A stretch of DNA of 64,000 nucleotides, taken from the NCBI GenBank assembly GCA_964423405.1, contig CAYREY010000002.1, forward strand, positions 1 to 64,000, given 5' to 3'. The notes beneath the pieces were generated by a model. That model was not told the DNA's origin and made no database searches. It saw only the letters and a program-made list of their open reading frames with translations. A program made the position numbers and the translations under genes. The stretch is from Bog-950 sp964423405. GTDB taxonomy: Bacteria > Bacteroidota > Bacteroidia > Chitinophagales > LD1. Numbering within the stretch: the stretch's first letter is position 1; every line of letters begins with the position of its first letter. This document shows positions 1 through 8,280 of this stretch, piece after piece.

Positions 1-335
1 TAAAACACATTATTTATCCTATCAGCGAACATAGGATGACAAATGCAGGGAAGCCCTCGCTGGCCCCACTGGCGCGTCAGCTCGTGCCTAAATGCAAGCA
101 CCGTTCTTCGAAGGTCCAACTCGTCCTCGTCTGTAGCTAAGCCCGAGCCAGGGGACGAGGATGTAAACGGTTAGGCATTTGTAATGCCAGATTATTATGC
201 TAATGTAATATTTACCAATCCTTTTTTACCCGCATAATTACTCGCAGAACTGTACACTCTAACACAGAAATTAGCCTGTTACTTGCTGCGGGGTCCTGCC
301 CCGCACAGGCCTGGCTTCAGAGACCCCGCGGGAAC
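1..335. other. Intergenic region without a gene
   Basis: No credible reading frame was found on either strand. The stretch holds two hairpin-forming sequences: tcctcgtc at 124-131 pairing with gacgagga at 154-161, and tgcgggg at 286-292 pairing with ccccgca at 298-304. Such dyads are typical of REP-like palindromes between Bacteroidota genes. No tRNA cloverleaf or promoter was recognised. The left edge is the window boundary, so a gene ending just outside cannot be excluded. Confidence 0.5.
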
Positions 336-584
336 ACAAACAGACGACCGCTATGCGGTGTTTATTTGTAGCACAAAGTAACTAAGCAGCGTAGCCAAAC
401 GTTAGGAGATTTGCCAAATTTTTTACCAATTAGCAAAGCAACTTTTTCGTACTAATACATATATATTATTTATATGTTTATTGTGCAGGCTTAACATTAT
501 TGGGGGGAGGGGTGTTAACATTGAAATTTACAAAACGCTGGTAATTAGACTTTTGCGAAACAACAGGGTTAACAGGGTTTTAAA
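336..584 (+). repeat. Dispersed intergenic repeat, copy A (GTTAAC-box family)
   Basis: This copy aligns along its length with 37733-37958. Both begin acaaacagacga, share cggtgttt, contain an A/T-rich centre with tatatgt, and end in gttttaaaa. The right part carries box 1 at 490-495 (here CTTAAC), GTTAAC at 514-519 and GTTAAC at 568-573. The box starts are 24 and 54 bases apart, exactly as in copy B. The tail faces the 3' end of the minus-strand gene at 668-1687. No open frame is conserved between copies, so it is not a gene. It could be a MITE-like remnant, a protein-binding array or a small RNA; which one cannot be decided from the sequence. Confidence 0.75.
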
Positions 585-667
585 AGCCCCTAAAAAAGAA
601 CCCTGCATATATATGCAGGGTTCTTTTGGGTTAGTGTTTAGCTAGTTGAGATAAAGACAGCACAGCA

Positions 668-1687
668 CTACCACTCGCAGGCTACCTTGCCGGTGCTTTG
701 GCGGCTTTCCAGGTACTTGTGTGCATCGGCTATATCTTCGGCTTTAAACACTTTACCATCCTGTGGTTTAAATATGCCCTGTTCTACCAGGCTTACCACA
801 TTCTCCAGGCAGCGTTGCAGCACATGCGGTTTGTTATCGGCAATGCGCAGCATGTTTACACCTATCATGCTTTTGCTGCTCATCATAAATATAGCGGGGT
901 GGTATATACCAAACTGTATGGCCTTACCCAGCTTGCTGAAAATATTGGTAGCATCGGTCATTTGCGCGGCGCCATAGCATACTATGCGCCCGCCAGAGGC
1001 CAGCGCCCCTATACCTTTGCGCATAAACCCGGCACCTACGGCATCAAATATCACATCTACCCCATCGCCTTTGGTTACTTCATCTATATACTCATCAAAC
1101 TCTACCTTGCTGGTATCTATTACATGGTGGGCGCCCATTTTTTTCAGCATCTCTACTTTGCTGCTGCTGCCGGTGGTGGCAAATATCTCGCACTTTTTAT
1201 GTACGGCATACTGCATAAGGGCGGTGCCCACCCCGCCTGCGGCAGAGTGTATCAGCACGCGGTCGCCTTCGTACAGGTTTACCATTTCGGCAGCGCAGTA
1301 ATAGGCGGTGCAGTATTGGGTGGTTAGGGCTGTTGCCTCGGGTATGCTGATGTGCTCGGGTATGCGGGCTACAGCACGGTGGTCGGTAAGCGCAAACTCG
1401 GCATAGCCGCCAAAGCGGGTTAGTGCCGTTACACGGTCGCCCTCAGCCACATTGGTAACGTTAGCCCCTACGCGCTCTACCTTGCCTACTACATCGTAGC
1501 CTATCAGGCTGGGTATGGGCGGGGCATCTTCGTACATTCCCTTACGGGCCATTACATCGGCAAAGTTAAGCCCGAAACCCTGTACCTTTACCAACACCTC
1601 GCCGGGTTTGGGTACAGGTTTGTGTGTTTCGCGTACTTCAAAAGCCTCATCGGCAGCGCCGTGTTTTATAATGTAAATTCCTTTCAT
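668..1687 (-). CDS. Zinc-independent quinone oxidoreductase-like MDR-family protein
   Basis: A 339-residue cytoplasmic oxidoreductase of the medium-chain dehydrogenase/reductase superfamily, close to the QOR/VAT-1-like branch. The N-terminal GroES-like domain (about 1-120) has the family segment GYDVVGKVERVG near residues 63-74. The Rossmann domain has AAGGVG at 149-154 for NADPH binding. The cysteine and histidine ligands of the zinc-dependent alcohol dehydrogenases are not apparent, which fits the zinc-free quinone reductase branch. Length is normal. It is divergent from rimP and probably has its own promoter (1707-1737). The substrate is unknown; quinones or alpha,beta-unsaturated carbonyls are usual for relatives. 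Confidence 0.85.
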   Translation of the reverse strand: MKGIYIIKHGAADEAFEVRETHKPVPKPGEVLVKVQGFGLNFADVMARKGMYEDAPPIPSLIGYDVVGKVERVGANVTNVAEGDRVTALTRFGGYAEFALTDHRAVARIPEHISIPEATALTTQYCTAYYCAAEMVNLYEGDRVLIHSAAGGVGTALMQYAVHKKCEIFATTGSSSKVEMLKKMGAHHVIDTSKVEFDEYIDEVTKGDGVDVIFDAVGAGFMRKGIGALASGGRIVCYGAAQMTDATNIFSKLGKAIQFGIYHPAIFMMSSKSMIGVNMLRIADNKPHVLQRCLENVVSLVEQGIFKPQDGKVFKAEDIADAHKYLESRQSTGKVACEW

Positions 1688-1706
1688 GTGGAGGTGTGTT
1701 TACGGT

Positions 1707-1737
1707 ACAAGATAGCAAAAGCCACCTAACCCCCAAA
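1707..1737 (-). promoter_or_regulatory. Putative promoter of the MDR-family gene
   Basis: Read on the minus strand, TTTG (1737-1734) is followed after 19 bases by TATCTTGT (1714-1707), a near match to the Bacteroidota -33/-7 pair TTTG-N19-TAnnTTTG. It lies about 20 bases before the start codon. The -7 box is imperfect. Confidence 0.4.
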
Positions 1738-1757
1738 CCGCTGTAGCTGAACGTAGT

Positions 1758-1788
1758 TTTGGAAATGCCGTGGTTTAATGTATATTTG
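1758..1788 (+). promoter_or_regulatory. Promoter of the rimP-nusA-infB operon
   Basis: TTTG at 1758-1761, a 19-base spacer and TATATTTG at 1781-1788 match the Bacteroidota primary-sigma consensus exactly. Transcription would start near 1795, about 50 bases before rimP, placing the 1809-1828 hairpin in the leader. Confidence 0.75.
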
Positions 1789-1808
1789 CACCAGAATTTT
1801 AAAGGGTA

Positions 1809-1840
1809 GAGGGGACGAGAGTCCCCTCTCTTATTTTTTG
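1809..1840 (+). promoter_or_regulatory. Leader hairpin before rimP, attenuator-like
   Basis: gaggggac (1809-1816) and gtcccctc (1821-1828) form a perfect 8-bp stem with a gaga loop, followed by tcttatttttt. It has the shape of an intrinsic terminator yet lies between the promoter and the rimP start at 1844. This suggests a regulatory leader (attenuation, or a protein or ribosome-linked signal). The shape is seen; the function is inferred. Confidence 0.55.
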
Positions 1841-1843
1841 GAT

Positions 1844-2338
1844 ATGAACTTTGAAGCAGTAAAAAGCAGGATAGAAGAGTGGTTGCAGCCCGTGCTGGAC
1901 GAGAAAAACCTTTTTCTGGTTGACATCAAATTTCCGATGGGCCGCCAGATAGAGGTGTATGTGGACAGTGACGAAGGCATCCATATTTCGGAGTGTGCCG
2001 ATATATCGCGCTTTTTAGAGAAGAATCTGGATGGCAGTGGCCTGGTGCCCGATAACTACATACTGGAGGTTAGCAGCCCCGGTATGAGCAACCCGCTACG
2101 GGTACCCCGCCAATACAAACGCCGCATAGGCCGTGTGCTTGAAATTGTAAAAACCGATGGCACCCAACTGGAGGGTGAACTGATAGAAGTAGGCGACGAC
2201 CAGATAAAGCTACGCGAGGTGCTGGAGCCGCTTAAAGGCAAAGCAGCCAAAGCAAAGGCGAAAGAAATTGCAGAACCCCGGGAATATGTGCTTAGCTTTA
2301 CCGATATTAAAAAGGCATTGGTACAGTTTAAATTTTAA
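1844..2338 (+). CDS. rimP: Ribosome maturation factor RimP
   Basis: A 164-residue protein that acts in 30S subunit maturation in the cytoplasm. It shows the RimP layout: an N-terminal alpha/beta domain with VDIKFPMGRQIEVYVDSDEGI and the family signature LEVSSPGMSNPL, then an SH3-like C-terminal domain. The ATG at 1844 was preferred to an upstream in-frame start at 1778. The upstream start lies before the predicted transcription start and would read through the leader hairpin, whereas MNFEAVKSRIEEWL is a typical RimP beginning. It is the first gene of the conserved rimP-nusA-infB operon, and nusA starts 54 bases downstream. Within the C-terminal domain, after LREVLEPLKG, there is a short Lys/Ala-rich insert (GKAAKAKAKE). 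Confidence 0.93.
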   Translation: MNFEAVKSRIEEWLQPVLDEKNLFLVDIKFPMGRQIEVYVDSDEGIHISECADISRFLEKNLDGSGLVPDNYILEVSSPGMSNPLRVPRQYKRRIGRVLEIVKTDGTQLEGELIEVGDDQIKLREVLEPLKGKAAKAKAKEIAEPREYVLSFTDIKKALVQFKF

Positions 2339-2392
2339 AAACGGAATTGATCATCTAAAACCATAAATCTTCAAAACAAAAAAATTAATACC

Positions 2393-3646
2393 ATGAACAG
2401 TTTAGAGCTGATTGACTCGTTCAGCGAGTTCAAACAAATGAAGAATATCGACCGACCTACTATGATGAAGGTGCTGGAGGATGTGTTCCGTACGCTGTTG
2501 CGCAAAAAGTATGGCGATGTAGATAACTTCGATATCATCGTAAACACCGACAAAGGTGACCTTGAAATCTGGCACCGTAGGGAGATTGTGGAAGATGATG
2601 CTGTTGAGAACCCAATCACTCAAATTGGTATTACCGAGGCTAAGAAGATAGAAGAGGATTTTGACATTGGCGAAGAAACCTACGAGAAAATTACCCTGGA
2701 AAGCTTTGGCCGCCGTGCCGTATTGGCTGCCCGCCAAACGCTGGCATCGCGCGTTGGCGACCTGGAGAAAGACGAGATATTTAAAAAATATAAAGACCGT
2801 ATAGGCGAGATATTATCTGCCGAGGTTTATCAGGTTTGGAAAAAAGAAATACTGCTGCTGGATGAAGAAGGCAACGAACTGTTGCTGCCAAAATCTGAGC
2901 AGATTAAAACCGATTTCTTTAAAAAAGGCGAAACCGTACGTGCAGTAGTTAAGAAAGTAGACCTTCGCAATGGCACACCTATTATCATCCTATCGCGTAC
3001 CGATAACTCGTTCCTGGCTAAGCTGATGGAAGCAGAAGTTCCGGAAATTTTCGATGGTTTGATAGTAATTAAAAACATAGTACGCGAACCGGGCGAAAAA
3101 GCTAAAGTTGTAGTTGAAAGCTTCGACGACCGTATAGACCCTGTAGGCGCCTGCGTAGGTGTTAAAGGTTCTCGTATCCACGGTATAGTGCGCGAGCTGA
3201 AAAACGAAAACATAGATATTATAAACCATACCAATAACCTGTCGCTGATGGTACAGCGTGCACTGGCTCCGGCAAAAATCACATCGCTGGATATTAACCA
3301 GGAAGGTAAACGCATATCGGTTTACCTGGCGCCCGATCAGGTATCGCTGGCAATTGGTAAGCGTGGTGTAAACATTAAACTGGCCAGCCGTTTGGTAGGT
3401 TTTGAAATTGATGTTTATCGCGAAAATGAAGAAGGCAATGAAGAGGAGTACGATATCGATCTGGATGAATTTGCAGATGAGATTGACGACTGGATGATAG
3501 ACGAGCTGAAGAAAATTGGTTGCGATACGGCTAAGAGCGTACTGCAGCTAAGCGAAGACGAGCTGGTGCGCCGTACCGACCTGGAAGAAGAAACCATCAA
3601 AGAAATTCGCCGCATATTGCAGAGCGAGTTCCAGGATGAGAAGTAA
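2393..3646 (+). CDS. nusA: Transcription termination/antitermination protein NusA
   Basis: A 417-residue RNA-polymerase-associated factor that modulates pausing, termination and antitermination. Domains in order: N-terminal RNAP-binding domain (about 1-130); S1 domain (about 135-205, GEILSAEVYQVWKKEI); two KH domains with the signatures DPVGACVGVKGSRI and PDQVSLAIGKRGVNIKLAS; and an acidic helix-hairpin-helix-like tail (about 345-417, DELKKIGCDTAKSVLQLSEDELV). Second gene of the rimP-nusA-infB operon. The 112-base spacer to infB has no terminator. Length and order are normal for Bacteroidota. Confidence 0.96.
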   Translation: MNSLELIDSFSEFKQMKNIDRPTMMKVLEDVFRTLLRKKYGDVDNFDIIVNTDKGDLEIWHRREIVEDDAVENPITQIGITEAKKIEEDFDIGEETYEKITLESFGRRAVLAARQTLASRVGDLEKDEIFKKYKDRIGEILSAEVYQVWKKEILLLDEEGNELLLPKSEQIKTDFFKKGETVRAVVKKVDLRNGTPIIILSRTDNSFLAKLMEAEVPEIFDGLIVIKNIVREPGEKAKVVVESFDDRIDPVGACVGVKGSRIHGIVRELKNENIDIINHTNNLSLMVQRALAPAKITSLDINQEGKRISVYLAPDQVSLAIGKRGVNIKLASRLVGFEIDVYRENEEGNEEEYDIDLDEFADEIDDWMIDELKKIGCDTAKSVLQLSEDELVRRTDLEEETIKEIRRILQSEFQDEK

Positions 3647-3758
3647 GGTTAGTGTGGCTATGAGAGCGTACAAACAACAAACGAATACGTAATGCGTAAC
3701 CGGCAATGTGCTGGTTGCGCATTGCATAGAAACGAATATTACTATTCACAAAAAATAT

Positions 3759-6521
3759 ATGGCAGAAGTAAAAGCAATTAGATTAGCAAAAGCAGGAGCA
3801 ACTTACAACGTATCGCAAGACCACATTGTTGAAGCGTTGAAAAAGGCGAAGTTTGAACTGACGGGTAACCCGAACGAAAAACTTACGCCCGAAATGATTG
3901 CCGTGCTGGACAAGGAGTTTGGCGCTGATAAGTCTATTAAGCAGCAGGCTGATAACTCTAATATTATAGAGAAAGCCAAGAAAGAGGTAGTGGAGGCTAA
4001 AGAAGAGATTGTTGTAGCTCCACGCAAAGAGAAAGAGGAGAAAGACCTGCTGATTACCAGCAACGTTGTTCAGAAAGAGAAAGAGCCTGAGAAAGAAAAG
4101 GAAAAGGAGAAAGAGAAGGAAAAAGAAAAAGAGCCCGAAGCGGAAGAACAGGTTATTACTGCCAAGAAAACCACGCTGGAAGGCCCCAAAATTGTAGGCA
4201 AGCTCGAACCAGAAGAAAAACCTAAGAAAACTACCAAAAAGAAAGAGGAAGAGCCGGTAGCCCCTGTTATTGAACAGAAACCGGTGGTAGAAGAGCCAAA
4301 ACCGGTTAAGAAAGAAAAACCAGAGCCGGAGCCGGAAATTAAAATTGAAACCAAGTACCAGACATTGGAGGGTACTAAAGAGGTAGGTAAAATAGACCTA
4401 TCGCAGTTTGAACCGCGCCCGCGTAAAAAAGAAGAGAAGAAAGAAGGTACCGGCACCGGTGCTGCAGGCGAGAAAAAAATACGCGAACGTAAACTGGTTA
4501 AAAAGAAAGAACGTGCGCCACTTGGCAACGACCAGTTCTACGATAAAAAAGTTGAGAACTTCCAGCGCAAACGCGACTTTAAAAAACCCGACCACAGCCA
4601 ACCGGCCACACCACCCGAAATTACCGAAAAGCAAATTGAGGATAAGATTAGGGCTACCATGGCCAAAATACAGGCCCAGACCAGCAAGAGCGACCGCTCT
4701 AAACTGCGTAGAGGTAAGCGTGAAGCCATACAGGAAAAACTGGAAGCACAGCAGGAAGGTATGCAGAACAACAAGCTACAGGTGGCCGAGTTTATATCGG
4801 TATCTGAGTTGGCTTCGTTAATGAACATGGCACCGGTACAGGTTATATCTACTTGTATGCAGTTGGGTGTTATTGTATCTATTAACCAGCGTTTAGATGC
4901 TACCATTATTGAACTGGTAACACAGGAACATGGTTACGAGGTTGAGTTTATTTCGGCTGCCGACCAAACCGCCTTTAAAGAAGAAGAACCCGATAAACCG
5001 GAAGATCTGGGGCCTCGTGCACCTATTGTAACTATCATGGGGCACGTTGACCACGGTAAAACATCGTTGCTTGACTACATCCGTAAATCGAATGTGGTAG
5101 CAAAAGAGGCCGGCGGTATTACCCAGCACATTGGTGCCTACGAAGTAACTTCGCCGGATGGCCGTAAAATATCTTTCCTGGATACGCCGGGTCACGAAGC
5201 CTTTACAGCGATGCGTGCACGTGGTGCCAAGGTTACCGATATTGCAGTGATAGTAATTGCGGCAGATGATGCGGTGATGCCACAAACAAAAGAGGCTATC
5301 AACCACGCACAAAGTGCCGGTGTGCCAATGATTTTTGCTTTCAACAAAATAGATAAAGACGGCGCCAACGCCGATAAAATCCGCGAACAGCTTTCGCAAA
5401 TGAACCTGTTGGTTGAAGAGTGGGGCGGCCCTTACCAAAGCCAGGAAATTTCGGCCAAAAAAGGTTTGAATATAGACCTGTTGCTAGAGAAAATACTGAT
5501 ACAGGCCGAGTTGCTGGAACTGAAAGCTAACCCTAAACGTTTAGCTACCGGTTCGGTAATAGAGGCAACGTTAGATAAAGGCCGTGGTTATACCACTACC
5601 TTACTGGTACAAAACGGTACGCTGGAGATGGGCGATATTATAGTGGCTGGTCCATACATGGGCCGTATTAAAGCTATGTTCGACCATACCGGCACCAAGA
5701 TGAAAGAAGCAGGCCCATCGGTACCGGTACAGGTACTGGGCTTAAATGGTGCACCACAGGCGGGCGAAAAATTCAAGGTATTTGCCAACGAATCTGACGC
5801 TAAGGAACTGGCCAACAAACGCGCACAAATTGAACGCGAAACCGGTATTCGTACCAAGAAACACATTACGCTGGATGAGATTGGCCGCCGTTTGGCACTG
5901 GGCAACTTCAAAGAGCTTAGCCTTATCCTTAAGGGCGATGTGGACGGTTCGGTGGAAGCGCTTGCCGATTCATTACTGAAACTATCTACCGAAGAGATAC
6001 AGATACGTATTATACACAAAGGTGTGGGTGCTATCTCTGAGTCGGATGTGTTACTGGCAACAGCTTCCGATGCTATCGTGATAGGCTTTAACGTTCGTCC
6101 TAGCCAAAATGCGAAGAAGATTGCCGAAGCCGAAGGCGTGGATATCCGTCTATACTCAATCATCTACAACGCTATTGAGGAAATTAAGAGCGCTATGGAG
6201 GGCTTACTTGAGCCTAAGATTGAAGAGAAGATTATTGGTAACCTGGAAGTACGCAGCGCCATACATGTTAGTAAAGTGGGTACCATTGCCGGTTGCTTTG
6301 TTAAAGAGGGACGTATTCTCAGCAAATCTAAAGTGCGCGTAATACGCGAGGGCATAGTAATACATACTGGTACTGTTGCCGGCCTGCGTCGCTTTAAAGA
6401 TGATGTGAAAGAAGTAGTAAGCGGCCTGGAGTGCGGTGTAATGGTTAAAGACTACCAGGACATTAAAGAAGGCGACACCATAGAGGTGTTTGAAGAAATA
6501 GAAATACAACGTAAGCTGTAA
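3759..6521 (+). CDS. infB: Translation initiation factor IF-2
   Basis: A 920-residue GTPase that delivers initiator tRNA to the 30S subunit. The ATG at 3759 (MAEVKAIRLAKA) was chosen over an upstream start at 3708 because it matches the usual IF-2 N terminus. Residues about 95-300 are a low-complexity charged linker, including a run of alternating Lys/Glu codons near 4076-4140 that may be length-variable. The G domain begins at about residue 428 with GHVDHGKT, followed by DTPGHEAF and NKID; domains II, III and IV follow to the C terminus. It ends the rimP operon and is followed by a strong terminator. Confidence 0.96.
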   Translation: MAEVKAIRLAKAGATYNVSQDHIVEALKKAKFELTGNPNEKLTPEMIAVLDKEFGADKSIKQQADNSNIIEKAKKEVVEAKEEIVVAPRKEKEEKDLLITSNVVQKEKEPEKEKEKEKEKEKEKEPEAEEQVITAKKTTLEGPKIVGKLEPEEKPKKTTKKKEEEPVAPVIEQKPVVEEPKPVKKEKPEPEPEIKIETKYQTLEGTKEVGKIDLSQFEPRPRKKEEKKEGTGTGAAGEKKIRERKLVKKKERAPLGNDQFYDKKVENFQRKRDFKKPDHSQPATPPEITEKQIEDKIRATMAKIQAQTSKSDRSKLRRGKREAIQEKLEAQQEGMQNNKLQVAEFISVSELASLMNMAPVQVISTCMQLGVIVSINQRLDATIIELVTQEHGYEVEFISAADQTAFKEEEPDKPEDLGPRAPIVTIMGHVDHGKTSLLDYIRKSNVVAKEAGGITQHIGAYEVTSPDGRKISFLDTPGHEAFTAMRARGAKVTDIAVIVIAADDAVMPQTKEAINHAQSAGVPMIFAFNKIDKDGANADKIREQLSQMNLLVEEWGGPYQSQEISAKKGLNIDLLLEKILIQAELLELKANPKRLATGSVIEATLDKGRGYTTTLLVQNGTLEMGDIIVAGPYMGRIKAMFDHTGTKMKEAGPSVPVQVLGLNGAPQAGEKFKVFANESDAKELANKRAQIERETGIRTKKHITLDEIGRRLALGNFKELSLILKGDVDGSVEALADSLLKLSTEEIQIRIIHKGVGAISESDVLLATASDAIVIGFNVRPSQNAKKIAEAEGVDIRLYSIIYNAIEEIKSAMEGLLEPKIEEKIIGNLEVRSAIHVSKVGTIAGCFVKEGRILSKSKVRVIREGIVIHTGTVAGLRRFKDDVKEVVSGLECGVMVKDYQDIKEGDTIEVFEEIEIQRKL

Positions 6522-6568
6522 GTTTAAAAACAAGATTTCCGAAGTTTTAAAAACTACGGGAATCTTTC

Positions 6569-6600
6569 AAAGCCCCTGCATTATTTGCGGGGGCTTTTTA
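6569..6600 (+). terminator. Intrinsic terminator of the rimP-nusA-infB operon
   Basis: A 12-bp stem with one G-U pair (aaagcccctgca / tgcgggggcttt), loop ttatt, then a T-rich run. It lies 47 bases after the infB stop. Confidence 0.8.
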
Positions 6601-6611
6601 TTTGGGTAAAC

Positions 6612-6640
6612 AAAAAACCCGCTACGGGTAGCGGGCTTTT
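6612..6640. terminator. Bidirectional terminator between infB and recA
   Basis: cccgcta / tagcggg stem with a 4-base loop, flanked by A-rich sequence on the left and T-rich sequence on the right. It can terminate in either direction, mainly serving recA on the minus strand. Confidence 0.75.
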
Positions 6641-6673
6641 CTGTTTTCATAGTATGGTTACAAACTCAGCAGT

Positions 6674-7720
6674 TTATACTTCTTCGGGCTCTTCTTCTAC
6701 TTTCAGTACTTCTATGCCCGACATTACCTTACCTTTTATTTTGGCTTCTATTTCGGCCGATAGCCCCGGGTTGTCTTCCAGCATTTGCTTAACGCTATCG
6801 CGGCCCTGGCCCAGTTTAGTGCCCTCGTAGCTATACCACGAACCGCTTTTTTGCAGCACGTTTATCTCTACACCCATATCTATAATCTCGCCGTTTTTAG
6901 ATACGCCCTGGCCGTACATAATATCAAACTCACACATTCTGAAAGGAGGGGCCATTTTGTTTTTTACCACTTTCACACGGGTACGGTTACCGGTAACCTC
7001 GTCGCCTTCTTTAAGCTGGCCTACGCGGCGTATATCTAAACGTACCGAAGCATAAAACTTAAGTGCATTACCACCGGTAGTAGTTTCGGGGTTACCAAAC
7101 ATTACACCTATTTTTTCGCGCAGCTGGTTAATGAATATGCAGCAGCAACCGGTTTTAGAAATAGTACCGGTAAGTTTACGCAATGCCTGGCTCATCAAGC
7201 GGGCATGTAAACCCATTTTGCTTTCGCCCATTTCGCCTTCCAGCTCACCGCGTGGTACCAGCGCAGCTACCGAGTCTATTACTATTATATCAATAGCGCC
7301 CGAGCGTATCAGGTGCTCGGCAATATCCAGCGCCTGCTCGCCATCATCGGGCTGAGAGATAAGCAGGTTATTTACATCTACCCCCAGCTTTTCGGCGTAG
7401 GTTTTATCAAAAGCATGCTCGGCATCTATAAAGGCTGCAATACCTCCGTTGCGCTGGCAGTTGGCTATGGCCTGTATAGCCAGGGTGGTTTTACCCGACG
7501 ACTCCGGTCCGTATATTTCTACTATACGGCCTTTGGGCAGGCCACCTATGCCCAGTGCAATATCTAACCCAAGCGAGCCGGTTGAGATTGACTCTACGCC
7601 CATTACCTTAGAATCGCCCAATTTCATAATAGTGCCTTTTCCGTAGGCTTTGTCCAGCTTTTCTACTGTAAGCTGCAGGGCTTTGAGTTTTTCTTTCTTT
7701 TCGTCAGCCATTTTGTTCAT
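6674..7720 (-). CDS. recA: Recombinase RecA
   Basis: A 348-residue ATP-dependent recombinase forming filaments on single-stranded DNA for homologous recombination and SOS signalling. Walker A is GPESSGKT at 71-78. Walker B is IIVIDSVAAL near 145-154. Loop L2 has GNPETTTGGNAL near 209-220. The C-terminal tail is acidic (EVLKVEEEPEEV). Length is typical. An ATG three codons downstream (7711, MADEKKEKL) is an equally plausible start. Convergent with infB; monocistronic. Confidence 0.97.
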   Translation of the reverse strand: MNKMADEKKEKLKALQLTVEKLDKAYGKGTIMKLGDSKVMGVESISTGSLGLDIALGIGGLPKGRIVEIYGPESSGKTTLAIQAIANCQRNGGIAAFIDAEHAFDKTYAEKLGVDVNNLLISQPDDGEQALDIAEHLIRSGAIDIIVIDSVAALVPRGELEGEMGESKMGLHARLMSQALRKLTGTISKTGCCCIFINQLREKIGVMFGNPETTTGGNALKFYASVRLDIRRVGQLKEGDEVTGNRTRVKVVKNKMAPPFRMCEFDIMYGQGVSKNGEIIDMGVEINVLQKSGSWYSYEGTKLGQGRDSVKQMLEDNPGLSAEIEAKIKGKVMSGIEVLKVEEEPEEV

Positions 7721-8280
7721 TGTTTAGGTTTGTGAATGTATTGCGTTACAAATCTAAAAGCATTTTTTAAAAAAGCTAAAATTTTTAGCTTGTTATTTAG
7801 CAACAGTTCCTTGTTTCTTGTTTTTTTCCGGTACAGTGCCTTTGCTCTCAGCTTGTAAACACAAAACTAAGGGTTAGGTGCGCAAGCTATTTGCGCAGCA
7901 AAAATATTTTTAAAAATAATTTGTGGGTGCCCTACGAAGATAGGCAAGTTTGGCCATTGCTCTATTTTTTAAAACACATTCTATTATTAACAGATTATGG
8001 GGTTAGCTTGTTTAGCTAAGTATTAGAATTTAGTAAACAAAGTACAAACCAAGGGGTTAGTTGCTTTTTACAATACCTTTTTATTACTTTCAGGTAACAG
8101 AAAAAACCAAGCTCAACCGTATGTATTATCGCTCATGGCCTACCGCAGCAGTTCTTGCGGTGCATTTTATTACCCTGCACAATGGTCGCCAGTTATATAC
8201 CTAGCCGAGGCAACATACCTGTAACGTATCATATCTATAACCATAGTAGTAACTTTAGTAAACGAAACAATTATACCACC
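7721..8280. other. Intergenic region between recA and the SGNH hydrolase gene
   Basis: The region between the divergent genes is A/T-rich, with no reading frame resembling a protein. For recA, a minus-strand TAGATTTG lies at 7756-7749, matching TAnnTTTG, but the -33 box is poor. A dyad (aagctaaaa / tttttagctt) at 7772-7791 sits just upstream and could bind a regulator. The rest shows no recognisable structure. Confidence 0.4.

Noticed and set aside
1..335. tRNA or small structured RNA in the left intergenic region
   Set aside because: The hairpins do not form a cloverleaf, and no TPsiC-like GTTCRANNC block with a matching acceptor stem was found.
336..584. Integron attC-type site suggested by the GTTAAC boxes
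   Set aside because: GTTAAC does not fit the GTTRRRY core, no integrase is present and the boxes are spaced 24 and 54 bases in direct order rather than as paired R/L sites.
4070..4528. Serine/phenylalanine-rich frame on the minus strand of infB
   Set aside because: It is the complement of the Lys/Glu-rich linker codons and has no independent support.
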